Shown here: positions 12,954-26,041 of the stretch, piece after piece
Numbering within the stretch: position 1 is the stretch's first letter
Layout of the letters: every line of letters starts with the position of its first letter
Source of the DNA: Salvia splendens
Taxonomy: Eukaryota > Streptophyta > Magnoliopsida > Lamiales > Lamiaceae
Length of the DNA: 64,000 nucleotides
Reading direction: 5' to 3'
NCBI RefSeq assembly: GCF_004379255.2
Contig: NC_056041.1
Location: forward strand, 2,356,001 to 2,420,000
Notes under the pieces: generated by a model
Databases searched by the model: none
What the model was told of the DNA's origin: nothing
The model's input: only the letters and a program-made list of their open reading frames with translations
Made by a program: the position numbers and the translations under genes

Positions 12954-13344
12954 GGAGAAATGATATGCTACATACCTTATCTGAGCTCCTTATGTGAGCA
13001 CACCACTCTCGTATAATGTATATTTAACGTTGTTCGTTTCGATTTATATATTTAGTTTGATTCTAATGCATTAAAAATGTCATTGGAATTTTTAATTTCA
13101 CAAAGTTCATACAAATCAAAGCTTAATTTGTTAGTTTATTAATTTATTTAAATTTATAAAGAAAACGAGTCAATCGAGCTTTGATTTATATGAATTTTGT
13201 TAAATTAAAAATTTCAATAACATTTTTTAATGCATTAGAATCAAACTAAATATATAAATCGAAACGAACAACGTTAAATATGCGTTGAATGAGAGTGGTG
13301 CTCACATAAGGAGCTCACGTAAGGTATGTAGCATATCATTTCTC
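12954..13344. mobile_element. Mutator-like hairpin MITE with 9-bp target duplication
   Basis: A 391-bp element made almost entirely of two long inverted arms (about 180 bp each). The ends read GAGAAATGATATGCTACATA inward from both sides. Direct repeats atagataag flank it at 12945-12953 and 13345-13353. Long arms plus a 9-bp duplication indicate a Mutator-like MITE. The arms are still highly similar, so transcripts could fold into a long hairpin. Confidence 0.8.
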
Positions 13345-13369
13345 ATAGATAAGGTTAATAGTTACGCAA

Positions 13370-13472
<103 letters not shown>

Positions 13473-13744
13473 GAAATAATTTGCATGTGTAGATAAAGAT
13501 CAATACAAAGTTTATTGGTAATTTTTGTATTTGGGTTAGACAAGAAAAATGACGGGCCGAGAGATGTGACGATGCCGCGACAATATTGGGCGACGGTCTT
13601 ATTGGAGTCAGGGAGAGAACACATTAGGGAGCAATTTTTCTTTGAAAAAGAAAGATATGGGAAATGGGCTGGTAAGTAGGCCTTATTTTTTAAACTAAGC
13701 CTAATTTGTGAACCTTCTGTATTTCAAAATTATTATAATCAAAC

Positions 13745-14408
13745 ATCGTCGGCCCGCCGCCGTCGCCCGGTTGGGCAGAAGTCCGCGGCGCGGATGTCAA
13801 CGGGAAGCACCAGCGGATCCGCCGAGGCTCAATCGGCAGCACCCCCCGAAACGATCCCGAGAACCCCTCATTCGCCCGCATCGCCGCACATGAAACCTTG
13901 TTACGTGCGATGGTTGAATGGCGTCAAGCGACTGACCCCATTACAAGCGGAAGCTTAAGCCCCTCTTCGACGGTATGCACCGCGATTTGGGGTTCGACGG
14001 GATGTCGGACGATGACGGCGAGGGGGGCGGCGGCGCCGACGGCGAGAGGACTGGCAACGAGGAATCCGAGGAGTGAGAAGCCGGTTTTTATTTTTATAAT
14101 AATGTACTTTTTTTAGTAATTATGTATTTTTTTTTAATGAAGTATGATTTTTTTTAAATAAAGTGGTTGCATTTTCTCCGTATTCGCTTCGACATTTTAA
14201 TTCCGTAGATTGTTTAATTCCGGAAATTGTCTAATTTGTGAATTTGTGATTTTTTTTATGTGGGAATTCCGTCGGGAATTCCGCAGGGAATTCCGCTACT
14301 GTGCAGTGGAAATTCCGTACGACGTGACAGGGCAGTGGGAAATCCGTACGACGTGGCAGGAGGTGCTTTTGAGAATTCCGCGGGGAATTCCGCTCCCCTG
14401 CTGATGCT
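13745..14408 (+). pseudogene. Broken transposon ORF and 3' end, probably PIF/Harbinger-related
   Basis: A GC-rich block with a decayed coding frame. One frame reads NDPENPSFARIAAHETLLRA and on to about 13970; another then carries an acidic tail with GFDGMSDDDGE and a stop near 14074. After it comes an AT-rich tail containing aattatgtattttt and taatgaagt, like the tail of the PIF/Harbinger-type element at 42247-44061, then repeated GGGAATTCCGC units and an end ...GATGCTC followed by TAA, resembling the GAGCATC ends of the element at 48466. The left end is missing. I do not recognise the protein with confidence. Confidence 0.45.
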
Positions 14409-15703
14409 CTAAGATAAGCATCGAAGATAATACGAAACTCAATCAGATCTCACCACCTGGCATTGATTACCATTTCTAGCTTTGTAAGCAAGCTTAGCCC
14501 CCTCACATGGTTAGCTGACACTTTCTCCACCCTTTATCACGTGAACTTCTCGCCAACTTTTAATTTTCTTCTTAATTCAATCTATTTTTCTACTAATATT
14601 TACTAGGAATGTAGTATAAAATTTAATCCATTTTTTACTATACATAACAGATTGTGTTTCTTCCATTTTTTTAGTTCTACTTTGAACAACGATTTAACTT
14701 GTAAGCAAATATTACATGATTGTGAATGTATTTGGCGTTATTATTGTTAAACTTATCTGAAATAATGATGCCCCACTATAGTCTGTGTAATTAAATGAAT
14801 TAAATCAAGATTTTGGCATGTCACGACGAAGTCATTGTGTTGACATTTATTATACGTATAATGTGTTGATTAGTTATCAAAGTTAACAAACTTAAAGTAT
14901 TTTAGTTACAACTATGTGTATATATATACAGTATACTTTAATTGGGTTAGTTTAATAAACTAGTTGAATCTACCGAGATTTGATTGTTTCATTCGCAAAT
15001 AAATAAACTGCATTAATTCAAGAATGAAATCACAGACACAATGAATTTATGTGCATTGTCATAATGCAAGTATCATTGCATGTGAACTAGCCCGGTTTGA
15101 GCATTTTCTATTATTTTTCATAACCAAGTTGAAGGAAAGGAAAAAACCAATAAATCGGTTCAAAATAAGTTTATTCAAATAATCATTACAATCGTAAATT
15201 TAAATGAACCCGAAGATTAATTCTTTATTTTCAATTCCTTTTATCATAATCGTCCAAAATTCCTCTATGGCAATTCAATTAATCAATTATCACCAAAAAA
15301 TTAAATGTGATGCAACCAATTAAATGTGCTTAATTTTCCCGATACCGTGAAAATTAATGTAACACTAAGACTCAGACTAGAAGAACACGGTGACATGAAT
15401 CTACAAGTAATCATTGACCAAATTAATGCTAATAATTTGTTAATTAATTAAGCATAAAATCATAGCACCGAGCCCCCCCTACTTTGGATGGTCCCATAAC
15501 GTTGTCATCTGAAAAAAGGGTAAGTTTTTGTTTTTATTATTTTGAGTTTGAAAGAGAAAGGTACGTTTTAAGGTGACCTAGTTCTTAAGTAAAGACCATG
15601 ACCACCACCTCACGTGGTCCACCAATTTTATACATGCTCCCATCATAACACCCCCCATATACCAAACTCCATCCCTCACTTTGTCTCCCTAATTAAAAAG
15701 TAC

Positions 15704-15735
<32 letters not shown>

Positions 15736-16529
15736 TTGGTTCAGCTAAAGTAAAAATTAGGCTATTGAATTTTCACTTGGTTCACTTCACTGATTTAGTT
15801 TGTCAGTTATATCATGAGAATTTGTAATGTTGTTTCTTATGCACATTACATGTGAACCCTTGATCTTATGAAGTAGGAGTAGCTAGCAAACTATTTATCC
15901 AAATCAATTAAATAAAAACAGGGCAAATTGTTGGGAAACGACCAAGTTATCAATCAAGCAACTCGCAAAAATAATTGATTATATTATAACCTTAACATTT
16001 TTCTTAATTATTCCCAATTTCAAATCTAGGAGAAGTTGAGTATGATGTAGCATACAGAAAAACTGTGTATACCAAAATGGTAGAGTTACGAGATAATCAA
16101 ACTTTTTTTACAATTTTCCCTAAACTTATACAAATGCATGGCACAAATAAGAAAAGAAATGTGGGACAAGTGATCACATAGAGATAAGAAGTAGATAAAC
16201 ATATAATTGCATAAAGATAGGAGGCGACACAATATTGTGAGAATCTCGTATTAGGATTTTAAACCAATATTCTATATAATTATATTTCACAAAAGCCTCT
16301 ACTCACATGCCATAATATTACTATACTACAAAAATAAACTAACTTACCCCAAAACTCTTTTTAAAGCCATAATTTCCCTATTCAAATTCCAATTTTTTAG
16401 GTGCCCTCTCCCTTGAAGCCCAAATAAACCCCTACCCTCACTCCTCTCCTTCCCACTCTCCTCTCCTAATTTTCCACACACTAAAACACACACACACACA
16501 TTCTTGTTCCATTTCTCTAATTAATTCCA
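14409..16529. other. Upstream flank of the GATA gene
   Basis: AT-rich DNA without a recognised gene. A short ATA microsatellite lies at about 15706-15735. The last 200 bp are pyrimidine-rich (CTCTCC, ACACACAC) and probably hold the core promoter and 5' UTR of the GATA gene. Confidence 0.5.
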
Positions 16530-17765
16530 ATGGAAACCCCAGAATTCTTCCAAACAGATTACTACACCTCCCAATTCACGGCGGAGAACGCCAAAACCTC
16601 CGACCATTTCGTCATCGATGACCTCCTCCACTTCCCCAACGACGACTGCATTGACGCCGACGACTCCTCCGCCCCTCTTGACAACTCTTGCAACTCCACT
16701 TTCTCCGCCGCCACCGCCGAGCACCCCTATTTTCACGCGGCTGACGTCATTTCTAATGAACTGCCCCTGCCGGTATGTAATTTACTTCATGCAATTACCT
16801 ATATTTTCAATTTAATCAAATTCTTGATTTTATTAGAAATTTAATTTTAATGTTTATTTTAGCATTCCTTGAACTCTAGCACCTAAATATCTTCTCTTTT
16901 TTTCTCTACTTTTTTCTCTACTTTTTTCATATTTATTTATGTGTGAATTTTCTACTTTTTAGCTTGTATCTTAACTAAAAATGAGAATGTAACATTCCAT
17001 AGAAAATACTGCGTAGGAAAATTTAGTAATAATTGATTATTTAATTTTAATTATTTGAAAATTTTACAGTATGATGAATTAGCTGAGCTGGAATGGGTAT
17101 CGAGCTTCGTGGACGAATCATTTTCAAGCGAGGATTTGCAAAAGCTTCACCTAATTCAAGGTTTGAAGGCCCGAACCAACGAGGCCCCACAGGCCCAACA
17201 CTACAATTTCCAGCCCAACCCAGCCCAGACCGGCCCGACCCTCCTCTCCAACATGCCGGTCCCGGGCAAGGCCCGGAGCAAGCGCTCCCGCGCCGCCCCA
17301 GGCAGCTGGACCTCCCGCCTCTTCATGGTGTCCCCGACACCCGAGGCACCACCCGCCATGTCATCCTCTTCAGGGTCTGGCGTGGCGGGCAAAAAGCCCG
17401 AGGCGGCCCGGAAGAAGGAGGCCCCGGGCCCTGGGAGGAAGTGCCTCCACTGCGCCACGGACAAGACGCCGCAGTGGAGGACAGGGCCTATGGGCCCGAA
17501 GACGCTGTGCAACGCGTGCGGCGTCAGGTACAAGTCGGGCCGGCTGGTGCCGGAGTACAGGCCGGCGGCCAGCCCGACTTTTATGCTGACGAAGCACTCG
17601 AACTCGCACCGGAAGGTGCTGGAGCTGCGGCGGCAGAAGGAGGTGGTGATGGCGCAGCACCACCAGCAGCAGTTCCTCCACCACCACCACCAAAGCGTTA
17701 TTTATGACGCCGACGATTACTTGATCCATCAACACATCGGGCCGGATTTTCGCCAGCTGATTTAG
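16530..17765 (+). CDS. GATA9/12-like: Class A GATA transcription factor (GATA9/GATA12-like)
   Basis: DNA-binding transcriptional regulator acting in the nucleus. Two coding exons, 16530-16772 and 17070-17765, join in phase (CCG/TAT) to give 312 residues. The N-terminus is acidic; the segment [20 protein letters not shown] just after the junction is the hallmark of subfamily I plant GATA factors. The zinc finger is at about 206-231, C-X2-C-X18-C-X2-C (CLHC...CNAC), with [14 protein letters not shown] and RYKSGRL. The tail is rich in Gln and His (QQQ and HHHH runs). The upstream neighbour, transcribed away, is the HD-ZIP III gene, as for ATHB-8 and GATA9 in Arabidopsis. Exon 2 is far more GC-rich than its flanks, normal for such genes. 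No damage seen. Confidence 0.95.
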
Positions 17766-20311
17766 GGCTTTTTTAATTTTTGATTTAGTTTGGTAGTGTT
17801 TTTCGTCGAGATTTTTTTTAATTATTAGGACAATCGAATCCAATCTCATCGAATTTTGACGGGCTTTTGTTTTTTAGATTTATCATGATTACAAATGAAA
17901 AGAAAATAGTATAGGCCTGAAAAAAAAGGAGAAAAGAAGGCTAATGTCCTAAATTGAAGTGTAGTTGAGAAAATAATTATTGAACAATTTTTCGTTACTC
18001 GAAGAGTTTCATATTTATTTGCATTTTCCATTTTGAATAATTTTTTGTTGAATATTATATTGCCTATGTAGTGGTGTTCGGTTTGTAAGATTGTATCCAA
18101 ATATTAAATATGTAGTATATTTGTATCTTATACTATTTTACTATTTTATTTAGGAAATCAAACACCACCATAATAATGTTGCCGCCTAGTTTTATTAGTC
18201 ATGCGACAAACATTTATTTTTCCGTGCATTTATTTCAAATTGAACTACCAATCGATACAATATACATGTATGTTGGTAGCGTCGGCATTGTTCAATACTT
18301 TTGCATTTACCTATTTAACACCTGCGACAAAGTTAGGAGTAATTGTTGATGTATAAAGTAAATAGTACAAGGAAGCAAGGAGCTATTTTAATTCAAAAAT
18401 AGGGAAAACACACCATAAATAAATGAATTCCAAAAACATCTAGGTACGAATTTTGTCAAGTTTTTATTGGTATGTGGGACAATCAATTTGAATTACAACA
18501 TGAAAATCACAATTATTCATTTTGGAATTGTGCAAAAAGAGGTTATGTTAAATTGCAGGAGAATTCATAATTTGGTAAAATTTAGAAGCATAGCATGGTT
18601 ATCCTTTTATTTTATGTTGATAAATATATTAATCATTATAATTTGCTATGTTTTCTTCCATAATAAAACAATTTGAAGTGAACGAAAAATGTGCATGTAC
18701 CCAAAATAAAATTATTCCAAGAAGTTTAAATTAAATGTAGAAAAAAAGAATAAGCAGTTTTTAGATGCATGAATTTCAGTGAAGAAGTTATATTGGGTGG
18801 TGAATTTCAAAGAGAAATTTACAGAGAATGTTACTCCATATAGTACATATTGTTTCATTGTTTTTTCACCATTGTTGGTTATATAAGTAACATTTGGATT
18901 AGTGTTTATCAATAGTTACCTCGTTTTGTGCAGCATACAAAAAGACAATTATATCTTTAATTAAGCGAGGAAATCAATTCTACCACCGAAATGCATTGAT
19001 TTTCGAGAAAAAAAATACATTAAATTTGAAAAGTGGAAGTTTTTTTGAGTCAGACGTGCCTACTTCCATGCACTCCATGTGAGAATCCACAATCTTCACT
19101 TTTTTTTTTTTATTATTTTTATTTTTTTGAGTTTCCAATTTTTAATGCTCCACATTCAGAATTAGGTTTGGAGATGTTGGATACACATCAAATTTGTTTT
19201 AGGATGAAATTTTATTAAAGTTTGATCTAACTCTCCTTCAATAAATAAAATTGTATTTAACGTAAATTAATAAGGACAGAAAACGGTAGAGATTTTTGTT
19301 CTTAAAACTTGAGCAAAGGTGAATTTTCTAGTTTGATTTTGATTATTTTTTCATATGATTAGAAAAGTAATACATTTATTTAAGGATAGTACTTTGACAG
19401 ATTTTTGGGTATTTGTACAAAATTTATAATATAAGAAGAGAACTTAGATATAAATTGAGGTTCAAAAATTCTCAAATCTAAACTCCAAAGAGGACTTTTT
19501 CATTATTTATAAAAGAAATTCAAATTGTGAATTTAATTTATATTTTGACTAATCTTAAGAGAAATTTCATTAAGAAAGTTATTAGATTTTCTCTTGGATA
19601 TCCTAGCATAGGGTAAAATGTTTTGCTCGCTGGTTGTAATATAGGAATTCAAGTTGAAATTGTTTTATTTTTGTGATTACTTATAATTGAATTAGTGTAT
19701 TGCATAAGTATAATTTTTGCGATTATTTATAATTAAATTAGTTTGTTGTATGTGTGTAATTCGTTATTATGGTACCATATGTGCGATCCCAGGCTACACT
19801 GATCCATAGGGCTAGCTACTATTTTAATTAAATGGAATCTTATTATTTTAAATTATATCTGCTGACTAACAGTGTACTAGTTTAATAATACTCTGATTAA
19901 TATACAATAAAATTCTGAAACCATGTACTGTAATTGTCCTCTGCAGCAAGGTTTATTTTTTTGAGTAGCACAGTATTACCTTATAATATGAGTATCAGAA
20001 TATATATTAAACTATTTCAATAAAAATAAAAGTGACAGTGAGCTGAAAAGATAGTGGTGGATCAAAGAATAATTTAGCATATTTATTTTGTTTTTAACAT
20101 TAATTATGAGGTGCAGCATTTTGCAGTAATCACATGTATGATGCCTAGTCTCTCCACCTCTCATGCATCACTCATAGTAGTTGTACTATATTAGTTCAAA
20201 ATTTATATTTTACTTATTGTTTTTACTAAATTAGGATTAATAGTTTTTTAGTGGGATGAAGAAATGTTTAAGAAATTATGTTAAAAAGTAGTAGGAGAGG
20301 GAAATAAAGTA
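17766..20311. other. Gene-free intergenic DNA
   Basis: AT-rich DNA downstream of the GATA gene; its first 150 bp or so likely hold the 3' UTR. No repeats with clear borders or RNA genes were recognised. Confidence 0.5.
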
Positions 20312-20543
20312 CTCCATCCGTCCCATAAGAATATGCACTCTTTCATTTTTAGTTTATCCCACAAGAATATGCATTTTTCTAATTTTGGAAATTCTTTTTT
20401 TTTTTTTTGTATTGAGGTATGACTCATTCTTCACTAACAATATATTCTTTAATTACTTTTTCTTTCTACATCTCTCATATTTTACCGATTGTGCATTACA
20501 ATCTGTGCCCAACCAAAATGCCTATTCTTGTGGATGGAGGGAG
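20312..20543. mobile_element. Stowaway-type MITE
   Basis: A 232-bp element with inverted ends CTCCATCCGTCCCATAAGAA (left) and CTCCCTCCATCCACAAGAAT (right, reversed), flanked by TA dinucleotides at 20310-20311 and 20544-20545. No coding capacity. Confidence 0.8.
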
Positions 20544-20909
20544 TAGGAAAAATAAAAAGTGAGAGTAAAGTAGGTAATGGAATAAAATAAAAATGATTGT
20601 ATGTTTTTTTGTCAAAAAAATTAAGACTCAACTTAGCTGGGACATCCCGAAAATGAATACGACTCAACTTGGTTGGAACAGAAGAAGTAGATGATATCAA
20701 TTAATCATCGACAATGATGTCCACATATAACCTTCTGTTGTCATATAAGGTGTACTCCTATAACTTGCAATTGACTCTCTATTTTCTAGTTTCTACTTAG
20801 CCTCTTTAAAAAAAAAACTAATTGCACTACTTAAACTTGCTTGTTCTTGGTGTATAGTATATGGCATAAAGTCTTGAGTTTCAAAGATTTTTTTTTCGAT
20901 TACACAAGT

Positions 20910-21085
20910 ATAAATAAATATTTACATATATTAATATATTTCATCCACTTTACTAGTTTGGTATCTATGAAACGACGTGTTTACCTCAACTCATGTATCT
21001 ATAAATATTTACATATATTAATACATTTCATCCACTCTACTAGTTTGGTATCTATGAAACGACGTGTTTACCTCAACTCATGTGA
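20910..21085. repeat. Two-copy tandem duplication, period 87 bp
   Basis: The block beginning aaatatttacatatattaat and ending acctcaactcatgt occurs twice in direct orientation 87 bp apart (for example tttacatata at 20921 and 21008), with only a few differences, so the duplication is recent. Confidence 0.85.
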
Positions 21086-22299
21086 CTATATTTAAAAAAG
21101 TTAAAAATAAATAAATAAATACGTTGCTTAATCAAGAATCATAATCTAGATACGTCCAATAGGGTGACGATTTAATAGATTCTACTACATTTTGTCTCTA
21201 TATACTCCTATATAGTATGTTGCATGTCTATCTTCAACGTTACTCAATTTTTAAAGAGAAAATCCAAGATGTAATCGGTACGTGATTTGGATTCATTTTG
21301 AACTGAACGATTAGTCTTATTAAAACTTAAAAGATAATTAGTAAGACAAATTAAACAACTTATTTATTTATTTATATATAATCGTAAAGTACTGTATAAG
21401 CATACAATGGGCTCCCATGCATGAGGGATATTTCCATGTTCATTGCAAAAAGTCTGTCTCCAATCCTCCACCATGCTACTGACACATACATGTTTTTTCT
21501 TCTTCTCATAATTGATTTTTCAAATTTGTTACTACAATTTAGTATATGCGAGATGACCATTTTTTTTATTGAAACTCAATAATGCAAATTTCGAAAGAAA
21601 AAAAATTAAATCTTGAATAATTGCACGACTGCGCATCAACTAAATTTAAAGCCAACTCATGGTCAGCCATGGGAGGTTGAGAGAGACCTTTTCACTTTGA
21701 CTGTAAGCATAGGAGTATAATTTATGGTATAGTTGAAGTTGTGAAAATAAATATTTATGTATATTTTTAAAATTTAAAAAATAATGCATTTTCCTCCCAC
21801 TTAGATTAGACTCACTAAAAAGCTCTAAACTTTATGTGTATGTTTTATGTGAGAATGCCAATAGATCTCCATCCATTAAAATACAAATTCAAGACTTTAC
21901 AAATAAAGTACTAACAAATTGGGCCCAACAATTTACACTGAGCTTAAATGGGCATCAAATTTTCACAGGCTTATATTCTAATGGCCCAATTTTGGAGCTT
22001 ATCGTTTTAAGAAACAATAAAATGGCCCAAATCTGTTAATATAAGTATTTTTTAGTCTCTATGTTATCATTTTGAGGTGAGTTTTTTTTTCTACAATCAA
22101 GTCCATTTTTCGTAGATGGACGAGGTATAAAATCCAAAATTTATCAAAGTAAAATGAGAATTTTAGTTAAAATTACGAAGCTGTCTCTTTTCAATAAAAT
22201 TAGCTACAGTATATGTTTTTATACTTTTGCTTGTGTAAAATGGTCACTAAGGTATCGAGTGTATTGACATAAATAAACATAGTATGCGAAAAACATTTC
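21086..22299. other. Gene-free intergenic DNA
   Basis: AT-rich DNA. The segment near 21900-22040 contains several GGCCCA boxes and a short open frame, but no similarity is recognised. Confidence 0.45.
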
Positions 22300-22309
22300 A
22301 ATTCTTCTT

Positions 22310-22725
22310 GTTTCCGGAGTTGTAATTTGGTATTGGTCCCTAAAGTTATAAACTTTGGTCAAATTTTAGTATTTCGCATGAATTTTAAAGTTGGTCAAAA
22401 ATATCACAAACTTTACATTTTGTTTATTATTTCCCATGGCAGGTCAATCACCATATCTGACTAACTTACATGCATTTCTTATCTTACTTGGACTACTAAA
22501 TCAACGTGATTTTCTACGTGTTTTTTTTATCATATTTGCCACGAACTTATTCTAAAATATTATAAACAATTAATGTTTGCCCACGTAGAATAAGTTTTTC
22601 GTCGAAGAAGTAATATTTGAGTTGTGTTGAGAAATAACAAACAGAATATAAAGTTCATAATGTTTTAGAATTTTAAAATTAGTGAGAAATACCAAAATTT
22701 GGCCCAGTTTGTAGTTTTATGTGAA
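22310..22725. mobile_element. Probable MITE with long inverted arms
   Basis: The left part (tttggtcaaattttagtatt near 22350) and the right part (gagaaataccaaaatttggc near 22690) are inverted relatives over 100 bp or more. The arms are diverged and no target duplication could be fixed, so borders are approximate and the superfamily is not assigned. Confidence 0.45.
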
Positions 22726-22827
22726 GGGTGCGATGATCCGGATAAGTGTTTGATTAAGTTAATCCTGATATTTGTCATTTATGGAATATGGAAAATCGTC
22801 GTCCGCCCATATTTTAAAAAAGTAATA

Positions 22828-23059
22828 CTCCCTCGTTTCAACTAAGTTGAGGCAAATCTTTTGGGCATTGAGATTAAGAAATTATGTTGAAAAGCATTAG
22901 AGGTGAATAAAATAGGAAAGATAAAAGAGAGAGTAAAGTAAATGGTGGAATAAAGTAAGAGTGATTGAATGAATTTTTTTTGTTAAAAATGAAAATGACT
23001 TAACTTAGTTGGGACATACAAAAAGAAATACGACTCAATTTAGTTGGGATCGCACGGAG
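22828..23059. mobile_element. Stowaway-like MITE
   Basis: A 232-bp element with ends CTCCCTCGTTTCAACTAAGT (left) and CTCCGTGCGATCCCAACTAA (right, reversed), flanked by TA at 22826-22827 and 23060-23061. No coding capacity. A related AACTTAGCTGGGACAT motif also occurs at 20630-20700 beside the previous Stowaway element. Confidence 0.7.
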
Positions 23060-23614
23060 TAAAATATAATGGTAATTTTTTTGCAATTCTAAATATTTTC
23101 AAACAAAAAGTTGATGCGTCCAGACACATTTGATAATATTCTTTAAACTTTATCTAGTCTTAGTTTCCCACACGGAAAATATTTCCAAGAATATATATTT
23201 CCAATTAAAATAAAATAATAAATAAAGACACATATACTAATAAACAAATACTAGTACTATTTACAGAATAATACTAGCAAACTATATATTTGGAATATAA
23301 TCATAAATCATACTAATGACAACTTATGAAATTACAATTTTGAATAATAGTTTGTGCTTATCTATAACCTTATCACGAAAATAGAGAAATTTATATTATC
23401 GTCGAAATTTCAAAGCACACACGGCTTCTCGTGTCCCTCTAATAATATCACCACCTATATACATCAATTTCTCGAGGGACTTTTTTTTCTTAAAACTAAT
23501 CATTTCGTGATTATGAAAAATAATTATAACTATCATACCTCTATAATAAAAAAGAATTTTGTAGGTGAAATTATACATTCTCTCTCTATCTCCCCATCTC
23601 TAAATTTATACTAC

Positions 23615-26041
23615 ATGGAGCAAAGTGATGAAATCCCGATACAGTCCACCAATCTTTCTCGCAAAATCGTAGCGATTTCTGCTGGAGAAGCACACACTCT
23701 CGCTCTAACTGGTCTGCTCTCTCTATCTCTCACTCGTTCTCACGCAGTTGAGTGGGTAAAGTGTGAATTTTGGATATAATGTTGTGTAGGTGATGGAAAG
23801 GTGTATTCTTGGGGGAGAGGGACATTCGGCCGGCTCGGAACCGGTTCGGAGGAGGACCGGAACCTTCCAGTTCTGGTCAGATTCTTTGGTGTCGATGATG
23901 AAAGGGAAGAGAATCTCAAGATTGTTGCAATTGCTGCTGGGGCTTATCACAGTCTTGCTCTTGCAGGTTCAGTTTCTTTCTTTTTTTACTTCAATATTAG
24001 TATTTGGTTGATGTTTTGGGTGTTATTGATATTTGGGACTCTTTTGATTTGGTAAAGATTAGATTTTTGAGAGTTGTTTCAGCTGTCAAGAATTAGTGGT
24101 GGCAATGGCATTACCATTTAGTGGAACAAATTGAATATTATATTTGTGATGTTTTTTTCTTTTTGCTTGGGTTTTTGTTTATGATGAATGGTTGCTGATA
24201 TCAAGATTCTTTACACCGATAAAACTGGACTATCTGAAGCAAGTAACAATCAAGTTGCAGCTATGAAATTTGATTGATTTGTTTAGTTTTGTTGAATTTG
24301 GAATTGTTGGTGGTTTGTATTGTGATTAGTTGAATATAGTGGTATGTAAATGTTTGCTTTTGCCTTTCCACTAACTTGTTGCAATGGCAGATGATGGATC
24401 AGTGTGGGGATGGGGTTATGGCTCATGTATCCTTTATTACAAGTTCTTAATATGTGCTCCGATACTTATCGATATGTCTGTCGTCTTGAATATTTTCATT
24501 TCATTCCCAAAGTGTGCTCCTTGACCTCGATACGGATGGCCAAATTGGTGCTACCGGAGAAAACTCTATGGTGCCTAGCTTATTAGACGGTTTCTTTGGA
24601 CTGGGGTCCCCGAGTTCTTCAGCACAAGAATATGAAGCGAAGAGAGGGAAACCACTTAAGGTGTGATCTAGGTGTGGTTTTCAATCATCCCCGAGCGTTT
24701 CTCTGAAGTAATTGTTGAGCTTTTCACTTAACCTTGCAGATTTCATCTGTCAAAGCTGGGGGAATGATGTCACTGGCGATAGACGATATTGGGTCGTTGT
24801 GGATATGGGGGAACTGTCCCCATCCTCCGCTGACCGGATCATCGGAAGGAGACCTTGAACATGAAAGTATCTCAGCGCCAGCTCCGGTCTGGGATTTCCA
24901 TGGACACACTGTTGTTAAGGTTGCGTGTGGTGACGAGCACGTTGTTGCATTAGTCAGTGCTGGAGAGGCATATGAAGGCGGCAACCTGCTGTGCTACTCG
25001 TGGGGAGTTAACAGCAACGGCCAATTAGGGTTGGGCGACACGGAAAGTAGGTGGCAACCGGCAATGGTGGAAACGTTCAACTTAGAATCCCCGTGGGAGG
25101 TCTACGATATAGCTTGTGGTAAGTCGCATACAGCTCTGCTGGCTCAGAGGAAGAGACCGAGTGATACTTTAGAAAGTGTTTGCTGGACGTTTGGCTTGGG
25201 GGACAACGGGCAGCTTGGTCACGGAACCACCCAAACTCTAACGTCTCCTCAACTCGTAAAGGGGTTGCCGGAGAGTGTGTTCCTGGTATCGGTAGATTGT
25301 GGCTTGTTCCACACGAGTGTCGTCTCGTCTGCTGGAGAAGTGTGGTCTTGGGGAATGGAGAGGGGCCTAGGTTTATGTCCCGATGCTAGGTATTTTGGGG
25401 CAGACGCGGGAGATGCTCTTTCTCCTTTATTGATTCCTTGCAATGGGGTATACGACCCCCGGTTCCCGGAGCCTTTGCAGGTTGCGTGCGGTGCTGCCCA
25501 CACGATTCTTGTTGCAGACTCCGGGTATAAGCTCTGGTCATGGGGTAGGGGATGGAGTGGTGTCCTTGGAAATGGTAGGACGGACGATTGCTACGTCCCC
25601 ACCTTAGCACTATGGCCGCTTCTCTCCGAGGATTTCAAAGAAGACAGAGCAAACAATGTGGAGCAAACCGAACAAGTTGGAGAAAAAACTCCCGAAGGAA
25701 GTGTGGACGCAGATAAAAGACTGTCCGCAGCAATGGCTGAGATGCAGCTTCTCCAGTCAAAACTTTCCGTAGTGGAAAGATATGCAAGCATGCTTCATGG
25801 CTCGATTTTTGGGAGGCCTCTCCAAGACCACGAGATCGCCTCTCTCCAGGAGAACACTAAATTTGATATTGCAAAAGAGTGGGAGGCTATGCTGGAATCG
25901 TCGGATCAGAGAAAACTCGCACACCTAGAAATGTTCTACCGTAACATGCTTGCCGGTGTGAAAGATAAGCTGATGAAGAAAAGGATACAAGAGATCGTGA
26001 AGGAGTGCCTTAAATCACAGGCTACCGCCCGAACTGAATGA
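23615..26041 (+). CDS. RCC1-repeat (beta-propeller) protein
   Basis: Regulator-of-chromosome-condensation-1 family; plant members act as propeller scaffolds or exchange-factor-like proteins (UVR8 is a distant relative). The exact role is unknown. Exons: 23615-23711, 23790-23966, 24391-24426, 24536-24660, 24740-26041, giving 578 residues. Repeat hallmarks recur: AGEAHTLALTGDGKVYSWGR, AAGAYHSLAL, YSWGVNSNGQLGLGD, GLGDNGQLGHG and CGAAHTILVADSG. About the last 110 residues, after the propeller, are predicted helical or coiled coil (AEMQLLQSKLSVVERYASML...). The start is the first ATG in frame with exon 1 after a CT-rich leader. The 24427-24535 intron looks U12-type and is described separately. 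Closest remembered Arabidopsis relative: AT3G26100. Family call certain, function not. Confidence 0.88.
24427..24535 (+). other. Probable U12-type (minor spliceosome) intron, GT-GG borders
   Basis: Inside the RCC1-repeat gene. The 5' splice site GTATCCTTT (24427-24435) matches the U12 consensus exactly. A branch motif CTCCTTGAC (24517-24525, one mismatch to TTCCTTRAC, branch A at 24524) lies 11 nt before the exon, the usual spacing. Frame and family conservation (GYGS-YGQIGATGENS) require exon 4 to begin ATGGCC at 24536, which leaves GG, not AG, as the intron end. The one upstream AG in range (24511-24512) breaks the frame. Confidence 0.65.

Noticed and set aside
17093..17849. Open frames in alternate frames of GATA exon 2
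   Set aside because: GC-rich shadow frames; the zinc-finger frame is unambiguous.
24511..24512. Standard AG acceptor for the RCC1-gene intron starting at 24427
   Set aside because: It shifts the frame and inserts residues into a conserved repeat; no alternative donor restores it.
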